Assembly: GCA_022605405.1 (NCBI GenBank)
Contig: JABYQQ010000005.1
Location: 2,232,001 to 2,296,000, forward strand
Direction: 5' to 3'
Source: Earliella scabrosa
Lineage: Eukaryota > Basidiomycota > Agaricomycetes > Polyporales > Polyporaceae
DNA length: 64,000 nucleotides
Shown here: in pieces, positions 11,919 through 22,226 of the stretch
Position numbering within the stretch: the stretch's first letter is position 1
Layout: each line of letters opens with the position of its first letter
Position numbers and translations under genes: made by a program
Notes under the pieces: model-generated
Seen by the model: the letters and a program-made list of their open reading frames with translations, nothing else
Databases searched by the model: none
Told to the model about the DNA's origin: nothing

Positions 11919-13238
11919 AGACATGACCCGTGTACGAGGATGTTGTACGATTGCTGCACGCTCAACCGCTATCGCATGTGCCATGTGCTTCCTGATCTGT
12001 CGGTAAAACGTCTCCAATGTCGCCCAGACCAGCCCGTATGCGGCCTCCTGCGTCAATTCCTCTTTGGCCCGCACCTGGGCTGCCGTCCACCGACACTGCT
12101 CATCGAACAGAATACGAACATTTCCATGTCCGCTCACACCGCGCAAGGCTGGCTCGTGGACGAGGGCGGCCTTCGCGTCACGCAAACTCGCCTGTCCTGA
12201 GTGATGCGGAGGTCGTATTATGGGTCGCGATCCGTGGCAGGGCCTAAACGGATTCCTCCCGGGGCTATGTGTTGGTGAGAGGAGGGTTCTTCATTTGCCT
12301 TGAAAATCCCATCCCAACAGTGGCAAGTTGGCCTGAGTTTGCAATCGAGACGAATACAGTAAAGGCGGATGAATTCTACGAATCGATGTACAGGCGAACA
12401 AACGCAACGCGAACGTGCTGAGGGCAGGTATGTATGTACGTAGGCAATACGCCGCACGGCACCGCAAACCATCGCACAACGACATCCGTGACAAAGGCAC
12501 ACGCGACAGTCCGTGGCCGTGACGCCTCCCGCGCACACGCCCACGCGTCGTGTTTCCGTGCACCCATCCGTCCGTCCGTCCGTTCGTGCGATCCACAGCT
12601 GCCGACGACTCTCCTTGGCCCCGCAATCCCGCGCACCTACTCGGAGCTCTACAGTCTCGTCTCGACCTGGGGAAGCGCTGCTTCCCTGCGCGTCCTGCCG
12701 CACCGCTGCGCTAACAAACTGTGTCGCCGTCGCCGCCGCTGCCAACGCATTCGGAACACTCGAACCTCGGAAAACCATGGGGGGCCACGCGCAAAGAAAG
12801 AGGATATCCCGAGCAGCTTGCTTGCGCTGCGCCATCAGACCGAGGGGGTCACCTGTCCGCCGTCTGTATGCCCCGTCTATAGCCACCGACTCAGCCGGTA
12901 TGGGCGATGACGGGTGAGAGACGACGGAAGGGAAGGGATGAGGGTGGGGGTTGGGGGGAAGGAGGGGGAAAGAGAACCGGAATCAATCGAGGGGCAAGGG
13001 AAATGAAGGAAAGAATGGGCACAGGCCAATCTGCATACGAAATTGTCCGGGTACGCACGCTCTTAAATATGCTGGCACGGCAAAAGGAAGGTGAAGGTGG
13101 GTGAAGCAACATCGTCCAGGCAACTATCGTACAACTTCGTCATCAGGATTCCGTCGAGGGAGTCGTCGTCGTCGGAGGCGGAAAGGGCACACGCGCAGGG
13201 TATGTGGATGGCAAGATCGTGTTGTGAGGCGCGATGCT
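11919..13238. other. Intergenic, no supported gene
   Basis: No recognised gene. It holds a CCGT/TCCG microsatellite near 12565-12590. One antisense frame at 11874-12185 (minus, 103 codons) has a protein-like composition but no family I know, and it overlaps the last ARP4 exon. I do not call it. Confidence 0.4.
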
Positions 13239-14689
13239 CTAATACGCCTCGACGACGATCTCCCGACGCTCCCGCGCGTGCTCGAGGAGAGCGTCGACGG
13301 CTTTACGCCTGCTGCGAGTCGCGAAGTTCTTCGGGACGAGCTCCTCGTTGTTCGACGGAGGGCCACGCGGCTGCCTGACGGGTGTGCTCACGAGGCGCTG
13401 CACGACCATCTGCGAATCCTGGGGAACGACGACATTGATGCCGGGGGCGGCGCGGCCGATGCCAAGACCCTCGTAGAGCTTCTTCGCAGCCTCCTCGCGC
13501 GGGGACAAGGGAACATCGCCAGATCCAGCAGACTGGGGAGTGCTGGGGGATGAGCCGGACTTCGTTGACGTAGAACTGTCATCGGCCTCGACGCCATCAG
13601 CGTCAATGGCGACGGCGGAGACAACGGGCTGCGACGTTTCGGCAGTGAAACGCAGGGGGGTGGGACGTGCCTTGCCACTGGGAAGACCTGGAGGAGGGGA
13701 TACGCGCTCCCCAGGAGGGGGAGTAATCTTCACAGTGGGGGATGACACGGCACGGTTCGCGCTCAGGACCGAGTTGCTACCAGGAGCGCGCCTCCAGGAG
13801 ACTGCAGCATCTGACTTGGACTGGACAGAGGGGGTCGCCGGAGCGCCGAGAGAGGTACCGCCGCTGATGACGGTGGTGTAGCTGGGTGTCGCAGGGGGAC
13901 GCGCTCCGATAGATGAGAAATCGTCCTCGTCGGAGTCGTACTTGCCAGACCCAATGCGACTACCGAACTTGCCATTAAGCGCAGCCGTCATGGGGACCTG
14001 GTCATCAACAACACCGAGCTTCGAGCGAAGGTGATCGGCTTGGTTCGTGCGACGCATTTGGGGCTGCATCGTCGCAGAGCGCATGTCGAAGGTGGTGTTG
14101 GTAGGACCGGCGGTGGAAGGCATGGCGTAGGAAGCGGCACGCCTGTTGCCCTGCTGGTTCTGACGCTGGCGCTGCTGGGCTGCGAGCAACTCGGCCTGAT
14201 ACTGCTGAGCTTGAATGGCCTTGAAGGATGAGGTTAGTTGACATCGGCTGTGAGGTGAGGGAGGACAGGAAGACATGCCTGCATGCGAGCCAACTCCATC
14301 TGCATCAGCTGAAGCTGGACCTGCTGCAGCTGATTCTGGTTCATGGCGGGCGACATGAGGGGATTGAAGGGCATGCCGCCATTCATCGCCATGGCCTGCT
14401 GCTGTTGATGTTGGAAGCGGTTCGGGATACCATCTACAGCGGCAGTGACGGGCGCCTGACGAGAGCGGTTCTGGACGTAGAGGTTCTGAGCCATCATATT
14501 GGACAACTCATCCTCCTCCTCAGGCGGGTAGTAGTTGTCTTCCTGGTTCGGGGTGACGATACGGGGGATGTTGAAGGTGCCGGCGGGCGCAGCTGTGTGC
14601 GGAACGGGGCCCGACGATGAGCGGACTCCTCCGGTGCGGAGACCGGCGAGCAGAGAGGCGCGGGGGTTCGGGGCAGGAGTGGCGGCCAT
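13239..14689 (-). CDS. Gln-rich conserved hypothetical protein
   Basis: Two exons, 14279-14689 and 13239-14219, giving 463 aa. The sequence is largely disordered. It runs from a conserved start (NPRASLLAGLRTGG, then FNIPRIVTP) through a Q-rich helix-prone stretch spanning the exon junction (LQLMQMELARMQ, AIQAQQYQAELLAAQQRQRQ) to a Ser/Pro/Thr-rich middle. The C-terminal block LSPREEAAKKLYEGLGIGR is followed by a basic end. I know this family as conserved in mushrooms but without function; an RNA-binding or regulatory role would be a guess. The intron is best read as GC-AG (14220-14278, GCATGT...AAG), since it restores MQAIQAQQYQ. A GT donor 4 nt downstream with another acceptor is possible. 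Confidence 0.7.
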
Positions 14690-15434
14690 AATGTGAGAAG
14701 GTCAGGGGATATATGAAAGCTTGTGGTCCGGTTTGGAGGTGGTGTTCGAGCGTGGAGGACGGGATAGAAAAAGTACACTGGCGGGCGGAACCCGAGCTGT
14801 CAAACCGGGAGCGTTGAAGTAAGCCGGACAGGATTTCTCACCTGGAGTCGAGTGGTTGTTCTGTGAGTTTGAACGAGGCAGTAGGATGGACACGTCTATC
14901 TCTCTCCCTGAGAATTCGCAGTGGTTGGAGCGAAAAGCGAGTTTTGCAGGAGGCTTGGGGCTGGTTGAAGAAAAGGCCTTGTTGGCGATTAGAGTGGTCG
15001 GCCGAGGAAAGAACTTGGCGCGTATGTAAAGAGGTAGAGATATATAGGATAGAAGCTGAAGAGGGAGCCGGAGACAGAGACAGACAACAGAAAAGGAGCC
15101 ACCAAGAGGTCTGAGAGAGAGAGACAGAGACGACGAATATCAAAGCTGCGACCTGGGCTCCTTCAGTATCGCCATCGCACCGGACCCCGGCCACCCCATC
15201 ACCCGCTCTCCCCCCGCACCGTGTCTCATCCTCTGATTACAGTGCGCATTCCCGGTTCTACCGTTACAACCCGCTCGCTGCATACAACGGGGCTATACAC
15301 ATCCTATGCATTACAAGGACCCCTCCACGCCTCCCTCGATCGCCCGGGACCACAGCGAAATACAATAGGAATGGAACACCTGACCGATCGCCCCCGGCCC
15401 CTGCCCACACGCTCTTTTGTCTCGACGCCTCGCG
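14690..15434. other. Promoter and leader region of the Q-rich gene
   Basis: No gene seen. On the minus strand it is CT-rich (around 15050-15140), typical of a basidiomycete promoter and 5' leader for the gene starting at 14689. It also contains the 3' end of the TRAPPC2 transcript. Confidence 0.4.
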
Positions 15435-16179
15435 CTACAAGTATTTCTTTGCACTCGCCCGTACACGAGCATCAAAGACCGGACTCCGTATCGGAGTGTG
15501 CGCCGTGTGGAACGGGTTCAGCATCGTCTGCCAGGCCATGGTCACTGCGGCCTCCGGACACCCCTGTACCAATGCGGTCCTAACTCACCTTCACGTACAA
15601 CTCCCAAACATCGTTGAAAAACGCCTTGATGCCGTCGTCGTTACGGGCCTCGTGTAACAGCACGAACTTCATGTCTACCAACAGAGGGTCGGCATCAATC
15701 ATCTGCGATCATACAGCGCAAAACCATATGGACGAGCGCGTACTTCCTGGTGTTACAAACGCGGACACATTCCATTCGTTGAATTTGTCTACTGACTTCA
15801 GATACCTGTGCAGACAAACACCAGACACGCGCGATGAAAGGACTGAAAGGCGAAACGCAGAGCTGGACACGAACATTACACTGTCTTTCCGCATGACCTC
15901 CTCAATTGCGTCTAGACTCGCATTCGCAATCATCTGGATGACATGCCGTCGGTCCTGCCCGCCGCCTATCCTCCCAGCCCCGCCCTGCGCCTGTTGTGCT
16001 TGACTTGCGCTCGCGGCTCCGGACAAAGCACTGAATGTTCCGGCGAATGGAGAAGTCGACCAACTTGGTAAGTTGGAAGCTAGAGGCGACGACGTAGATT
16101 GCGAGGGCTTTGAGGAGTAGTGCGTCAGCATGTAGAGAGGGGTATCCGAAGGCGACAGCAAGTACAAATGGTGGGACAT
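15435..16179 (-). CDS. TRS20: TRAPP complex subunit Trs20 / TRAPPC2 (sedlin)
   Basis: Four exons: 15875-16179, 15744-15805, 15589-15674 and 15435-15527, giving 181 aa. The sedlin/longin fold is recognised from [15 protein letters not shown] at the start, [57 protein letters not shown] and [18 protein letters not shown]. The closing NPF...PIRS..FD matches the TRAPPC2 C-terminus. A Ser/Ala/Gln/Gly-rich insert of about 50 residues separates strand 2 from the first long helix; animal sedlin lacks it. TRAPP is a tether and Rab-GEF complex in ER-Golgi traffic. The paralogue TRAPPC2L is the main alternative, but the C-terminus favours TRAPPC2. It is divergent from the rhomboid gene, 210 bp between starts. 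Confidence 0.9.
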
Positions 16180-16389
16180 GGCTAAGGAGGAGAACAAGCT
16201 TGAAGTGGTGGACTAAGTCTATAGTCGCGAGCTCGTTACGATCGAAGAGCACCGTTAAGGCTCTTGCCAAACAAGCACAAATCCATCAAGCCGCGTCGAC
16301 GCGCGTGCGAGGTTAAGGTTATGAGGTATACAGTCACGACTTGGCCGCATCAACTGGTCCTCTCACTCGCGTCTTGGTCTGTGGACACC
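16180..16389. promoter_or_regulatory. Shared divergent promoter, TRAPPC2 / rhomboid
   Basis: 210 bp between the two start codons. An in-frame upstream ATG of the rhomboid gene exists at 16264 and would extend it into this interval; 16390 is preferred because it begins a typical presequence. Confidence 0.45.
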
Positions 16390-17587
16390 ATGCAGAGGTC
16401 TTTGGTCTCGCTTTCACCACTCGTCGCGTCCTCAAGACTCTGCCTCAGACAACCGACCTATGGTGCTTGGGTCCGATCTAGGCCATGTGCCGCTACGACA
16501 CTCTCAACACTCAGTCTAAGACCTAGTTCGAGCCAGGCTTTGAGACTCTTCCAGCACCGTCCTTCAGGCGCCAGCGAACAGTTAATATGGCAGTTCGTGT
16601 CGAACCGGATACTGAGAGCCACACATAGGAGCGGCATCAACTCGCGCGCATCTAGAGGAACTGGAGGCGGCTATGGCGGAGGATCGCGAGGACCTTGGGA
16701 CAACTTCCGCGATCGTATCAACTCCATACCACAGAACGCCATCTTTTGGGGAATCATTGGCTTGAATGGCATAGTATTTGCGACATGGAACCTTGCATGG
16801 GTGAAATACGTGAGTCGTACCTTGTGAAACTACCACTATCCTGCAGGAGTCTAAACCTTGCGGAGGACCCCCGCAGCAAAGCACGGGTGACCCATCTTCG
16901 TACATATGGATGAGGGATCACTTCATCTCCAGCCTCGACAACTTGAATTCGGGTAGATGGTACGTCTCACTCTGTGCATGCCTTACGCATCTGTATTGAG
17001 CCTTTCGCAGGTACACCCTCCTCACTGCCTGCTTCTCGCATGAAGACACCATGCACCTCTTCTTCAACGGGTTCACCTTCTACTACATGGCCCCGACCGT
17101 CCTCGCCATCCTCGGGAACGTCGGCTTCCTCGGCCTCTACCTCGGAGGTACGTCTTCGCCTCCACATCTAATGTTACTTCCGCGTTGTCAGTTCTCATCT
17201 CCTTGCGCCAGGTGGCATCTTCTCCAGTCTCGTCGGGATCGCGTGGCGCAAGTATCAACAACCCAGGGCGCAGGCACAACGTCCCGGCTCGCACGGCGCA
17301 AGCGGTGCCATCTACTCCATCATATCCTTCTTCGCGTGCGTCGCGCCGACCGCGACGTTCTACGTGTTTGGCATCGTACCTCTCCCCGCCTGGGCGGTCG
17401 TTACTGGTGTGTTCCTCTGGGACGGCTACAGCGCCGTCAACCAGCAGGTACGTCCTGCGCGCATCTGATCTCACGATAAGTACTAACGTCGTTTTGCCAG
17501 CGTGAGGGCACTGATACCGCGGGACATATCGGCGGGTTGCTCGCCGGCATCGGCTACTTTGTTGCAAAACGTCTCAGAATCATGTGA
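16390..17587 (+). CDS. Rhomboid serine protease, probably mitochondrial (Pcp1/PARL-like)
   Basis: Five exons: 16390-16809, 16847-16959, 17011-17147, 17212-17447 and 17501-17587, giving 330 aa. The N-terminus is Arg/Ser-rich with few acids, like a mitochondrial presequence, followed by a Gly-rich linker (RGTGGGYGGGSRGPWDNF). The rhomboid core has several membrane helices. HLFFNGFTFYYMAPTVL carries the conserved His/Asn of helix 2. HGASGAIYSI holds the GxSG catalytic serine, and AGHIGGLLAGIGYF the catalytic histidine. Yeast Pcp1 cleaves inner-membrane proteins such as Mgm1; that substrate is inferred by family only. Both catalytic residues are present, so it should be active. The 3' end is convergent with the YIPF gene. 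Confidence 0.9.
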
Positions 17588-17798
17588 AAGAACGATGCCT
17601 CTACTCTGCGCAACGCGTATCTGCTCTTTGTGCACACGATATGTGCACATCACATCTTCCTGACTGGTTGGTTCAGCCCACTCTCCGAACCATTCACCAC
17701 CTCACTCGACTCAAATACAATCACTACTCAGGTAGATCATGTTGAAGGAAACATGTATCATACGCAGAGAAGAGTAAAATAATTTACTCGTACCCTAC

Positions 17799-19074
17799 CT
17801 AGAACCTCGGTGTTCCGTCCACAGGTGGGATGGGGTCCTTCGGGCCAACTGGGTCCACGACGTAGTAACTGAAGAAAAGGATCTTGAAGCACAGCGCAAC
17901 AGCTGCGTGCAGAGCGGCAAGGAGGATGATGATGAGCCGCACGGGCTTCGCATCCGCCTACACATGGCGACGAAGAGGATGTCAGTCGCCGATGAAACTA
18001 TGAGGGGCTAATGTACGCACCGTCGCAAGCACAGGGTAGACATTCGCGGCCAAAAACCAACCTGAGATGACGAACCCAATGCCCACTAGTGTCCATCGCA
18101 CAACCGGTACCCAGATGACGCACAGAAACTACGATCGCAGCCTGTCAGTCCGCCTTGCTTGTTCAAGACACGGACACAAACGAAGGAGACGCACCGCAAC
18201 TGGGATCCACACAAACTGCCCATACCCCCACACCGCGACTGCCTCGACAACGCTCCACTCGCCAACGCCGAGGTATCGCAGCGCGAGCCAGAGGAGGATG
18301 GGCACGCCGAGTCCGTACGAGTAAACGAGGCCAACGGCGGTCGATAGCAAGCCAAAGTCGTACTCGAGCACTGCAGCGCCGGACGACTCGTCTGGGTTCG
18401 AGAGGTACGCCACGATCGAGGACGCGAGCGAGGAGCACACGAAGAGCGCGAAGATGAGCGTGGTGAGCGTCCAGAAGGGCCCGTAGAGGTCTGCGTTCGG
18501 CGTGAGGTGCGCGGATAGGTAGTTTTGGGAGCGCGGGAGAAGGGTCGTATAGCAGCGGCGGATGACCTGTGGTTCAAAATGGAGGGAGATGAGTCGTCGG
18601 TTTGCTAGACGAGGCTTGACGAGAACGAGAACGGCGATGCCAAAGTAGGCTCGAGGAAGGATGAAGGTGCTTACGGTCATGGTGTCAACGTCGAAGTAAG
18701 GCTGGTAGTATTCAACCTGCCAGAAGCCCGAGCTCTTCGCAGGACCGTCAGATATGTAGCCTGACAGCAGCACGCACTGCGTCAGTCGGTCGCATTTCTC
18801 CAGACAAAGTGAGTCTGGACGCACCTCGAGACGCGTTTGTACCCTGCTCCGCCGCACGCGCATCCGTGCCCAGGAATGCTGTCAGTCAGATACACCCTCA
18901 GCAAGACCAGATCCCGAAAATTGTTGATTGCGGCCATACATTGGAACTGGAGCCGCTCCGGGCCCTCCTCCATCCGCTACAACGGGAGACTGACGTCAAT
19001 GATGTGAGGTTGCGTCGCGATGGTGGGCAAGGGCAGGAACGCACCTCATCAGCCTCTATCTGCACGTAGGCCAT
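17799..19074 (-). CDS. Yip1-domain Golgi membrane protein (YIPF1/YIPF2 type)
   Basis: Seven exons: 19045-19074, 18940-18976, 18825-18878, 18675-18760, 18195-18566, 18021-18128 and 17799-17957, giving 281 aa. The cytosolic N-terminus (MAYVQIEADERMEEGPE, then SFLGTD) leads to GFWQVEYYQPYFDVDT and RCYTTLLPR, conserved before the Yip1 domain. Five hydrophobic segments follow, including FWTLTTLIFALFVCSSLAS, DFGLLSTAVGLVYSYGLGVP and EAVAVWGYGQFVWIPVA. Yip1-family proteins are multispanning ER/Golgi proteins that bind Rab GTPases and act in vesicle traffic. Exon 2 (37 nt) was chosen over an alternative acceptor because only it keeps the SFLGTD frame. Confidence 0.88.
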
Positions 19075-19390
19075 GGTATTTCAATGGTCACGCCGAGCGA
19101 CGCAATAGGGAAGGAAGTAGGGCGAGTATGCAAGGAAGAGCTAAGTAAGGTTGAAGTAAGGACTGCAGACGCGATGGTGCTATGCATTGAAGCGCCCAAT
19201 GACACGTTGGCCGAGTATGGTAGGCGTTTAGAAAAGCCAAATATAACCATCTGGTCTAGTGATCGCACAACGATAGCCAGATGATGGTCCACGAAATACA
19301 TCGACATGGTGGAACCACCTCACTACAGCATACATACATGCGCCAATATGCTACCAAGCATACCAAGGGGACTGCGACTTAGTCCCACGG

Positions 19391-21314
19391 TTAGTGCTGT
19401 AAACGACTACGTTCCGTCGCCTGGCTTTGCACAACACGCTCCATAGCATCCATCCATGTCTCAACGGGAGCTCCTGCCTGGGTTGCAGGCGCTCCGTTCT
19501 TGAGCTTGGACGTTCCATTGACCCGATGCGCGAGACGGGGTGCCGATGTAGGAAGAGTGCCGATGTACCGTGCATGGGCGAGAACGGGAAGTCGTCTTAG
19601 CGAACGACCTGACATTCCCTGTTCCTGCATGCGGGATTGCATAAGTCAGCAAGGGTAATGACATGACATGACGAATTCTAACTGACTCGGCACTGCTGGG
19701 CGAGCTTGAGGAGACGGATCGCGAGCAGTCGAGAGCGTTCGCGTGCATCTTGTGGCTCCGATACATTGGGAGAACCAGATGGTGCTGTAGGAGCTGATGA
19801 TAGACTGAGGTTGGAAAAGTCGGCTGTCCGTTCGTAGATTTGCGCCTGAGCAAGACTTGGTACATCCTAGCCCCCATGTCAGTATAGAGCTCACGCCACG
19901 ACAAGCTGTAGCAAACTCACAATCTCCGCGACAATACTCTTCTTCACCAGCTCAGCCAGACATCCACGCAAAATCTCATATATGGCCTCTCGGGGCGGTA
20001 GGTCAACATACTGAACAATGTCAGCCCGATCGACGAACGCCGAGTCTGACCATTAAACATTGATTCGGATCAGCGTATCCGCGGCTGAAATGTAAGCCAC
20101 TGACCTATGGCGGTCGCGAGATTGCTCGTCGACATCACCAGACAATTTCTCTTGTGTTTGAGCTTGTCTAGCTGTGTCAGTAGCGCATTCACAACCTGTG
20201 TCACAGTGCCGTTAGCCAAGTAGCGAGTAATCCCTCAGAAGGAGACATACCCTGAGCGCGTCCGATGGCTCAGTGCCGGCCATCGCGCCCGCACGGGCTG
20301 CAGTCAACGATTCCACTTCGTCTATGAAAGCAGTCAGCCTACATGCGCATATACCCAGTTTTCCTGAGCTTACCGATCAAAACGATCACAAAGGTCTCTT
20401 CGTCTTCGACCATCTCCATGATACTGCTGAACAGTCTCTGGACGAGCTTTCCAGACTCGGAAAACCAGCGCGAAAACAGGGAGTGAGAGTTGATCTCGAG
20501 TAGTCGAGCATGGGAATATCTGTGAAACTCGTTTGAGTGTTGAGCAAGAGCAGAGAGAGAACGCTGCCTTGCCTGTGTGAGAGGCGAATCGAGAGCTTCT
20601 GTGCAAGAGCTCGACATAGAGATGTTTTGCCTGTACCTGGTGGTCCGTGCAGTAAAACCACGCGATTCCAAGATACCACATTAACTGCAAGACATCCCCA
20701 GTGAGCTTTCGATGCTGCCATTCAACGCCACAGGAACACTCACAATCAACATCGGCGTCACTGAACACAACAGTGGCGTAGATGTAGTCAAGCAACTTGG
20801 ACTTGATATCGTCCGAGTAGATCAGACTCTCCCACAGTCCTTCCCAAGACATGCTAGGAAGTTCGCATGCGCTGGCCGCCATGACTTGCTCGTCATCTCC
20901 CCTGCCACTGCCACTGGTCAGCTCTTCGAAAGCATCAGCATCTGTCGGCTGGTAGACGTGTATTTGCAGAGCGGTTTGCTCGATCGGTAGAGATGACGTC
21001 GGGCACGGACACTCCGACGCTGCAATTTTTTCAACGGATGACGCCAGAAGGGGCACATCCTCCCAGCCCTCTATCACTGAGGGTAGGTAGACGTGAGAGA
21101 GTGACTTCGTCAGACATGAATGAACGGCGGTGCGGATAGTATCGAATCTAGAGGTTGCATTGGGAGAGACGCGGACTTCAACTGTGATTATAGGTAGTCA
21201 GCGATATGCTTCTGTCAGCACGTAGAAGGACTGACTATGCACCGGCCAAACCACTTGCTGGTTTGCGGGAGCGGGAGAAGGTGGTTCCATGACAAAGTCT
21301 TGTTCGCCGTGCAT
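19391..21314 (-). CDS. PCH2: Pch2/TRIP13 AAA+ ATPase
   Basis: Nine exons: 21236-21314, 20744-21181, 20573-20684, 20374-20519, 20251-20321, 20105-20195, 19921-20045, 19687-19866 and 19391-19624, giving 491 aa. The Pch2 N-terminal part ([31 protein letters not shown]) leads to [12 protein letters not shown] and the AAA+ core. Walker A is [30 protein letters not shown] follows, then Walker B (FVIVLI joined to DEVESL across an intron), sensor STSNLATA and an arginine-finger region [14 protein letters not shown]. Pch2/TRIP13 remodels HORMA proteins (Hop1, Mad2) in the meiotic and spindle checkpoints. The intron 20520-20572 has a GCAAGG donor, read as GC-AG; no GT gives the conserved frame. The start at 21314 fits; an inner Met lies at 21290. 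Confidence 0.92.
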
Positions 21315-21602
21315 GGTGCGCCAAAGTTGTTCCGTGTACAGGGAAGGGGGTAGGTACAAGTTGTATGCGCTGTTCCTTGACCCCGTGTAGGCTTACAGGA
21401 AAGACGTGAAGTGGATGATGATGGGTGGAGAGCAAGACGCGAGCAGCCACGAGCTTCACGCGTGCTTGTTTGACGCGTCACGTCCACGTGATCGTCTCGC
21501 TGACGGATCGGCGCCTCCGGACTCCGGAGTCGGTGGGAACTTGAGGATGTCTGAACTTCTACCCAGTCGTCGAACAAGTTACAACGGATCCTCTCACAAG
21601 CC
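21315..21602. promoter_or_regulatory. Divergent promoter, Pch2 / Rdx protein
   Basis: 288 bp between the two start codons. It holds CCACGTGAT near 21483. No coding sequence is assigned. Confidence 0.4.
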
Positions 21603-22226
21603 ATGGCAGACCCGCAAGCGTGTGCTGATTGCTTGCCGAATGATCACCATGAAAGCTCTCAGCCTGCGCAGTCGATCACAGCAGTTCACAATCCACTCGA
21701 TCCCACAACCTTCGTTCCTCCATCGGCTTCGATCTGCCCCAGCATCACCATTGAGTTCTGTGATAGGGTGATTGTTCTCTTCCAACGATGTATGTTGACA
21801 GTGCTGCTAACGAACATCTTTCAGTGCCGATGGTATGCTCTTGGTTGAATGCGCAGAACTGGCTTTGACCGACAACTCACTCGTGTCACCCCACTGGCAG
21901 GTTGCACAGGGCGACGTGGACTTCTACGGAGCTCTTCCTCACTTTCCCCACCCCTGCTGTCAAGGCTATAAACATCATGCCGTTGAATGCTGAGGACACG
22001 GCCGGACGTTTCCGTGTCTGGCTGTTCCTCGATGGCAAACCGCCTGTCTTGGTGTGGGACCGCAAAGTCGAAGGTGGTTTCCCAGAGCTCAAGGTTCTGG
22101 TGAGTAGTTTTAGTCTTCGAGAGTCCTTATCGCCGAGTTGACTAATAATACATGGGTTGTACACAGAAACAACGCATCCGCGACCACATACAGCCCGGGA
22201 AGTCTCTTGGGCACTCTGACAAATGA
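21603..22226 (+). CDS. SelT/SelW/SelH-type Rdx thioredoxin-like protein (Cys form)
   Basis: Four exons: 21603-21767, 21825-21832, 21901-22099 and 22167-22226, giving 143 aa. After a variable N-terminus the Rdx fold begins with ITIEFCDR and its CxxC motif reads C-D-R-C. That motif is split by an intron, its second cysteine being the first codon of an 8-nt exon. Then follow ELFLTFP, GRFRVWLFLDG, WDRKVEGGFPELKVL, KQRIRDHIQPGKSLGHSDK and the stop. Animal relatives carry selenocysteine at the second position; here it is an ordinary cysteine. These proteins are thought to be thiol oxidoreductases in redox balance; the substrate is unknown. Confidence 0.88.

Noticed and set aside
11874..12185. Minus-strand frame of 103 codons overlapping the ARP4 3' end (contains QIRKHMAHAIAVERAAI)
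   Set aside because: Protein-like composition, but it overlaps a certain ARP4 exon, has no upstream exon or known family, and could be a shadow.
15902..16270. Minus-strand frame of 122 codons with hydrophobic stretches
   Set aside because: It is the out-of-frame shadow of TRAPPC2 exon 1 and its leader.
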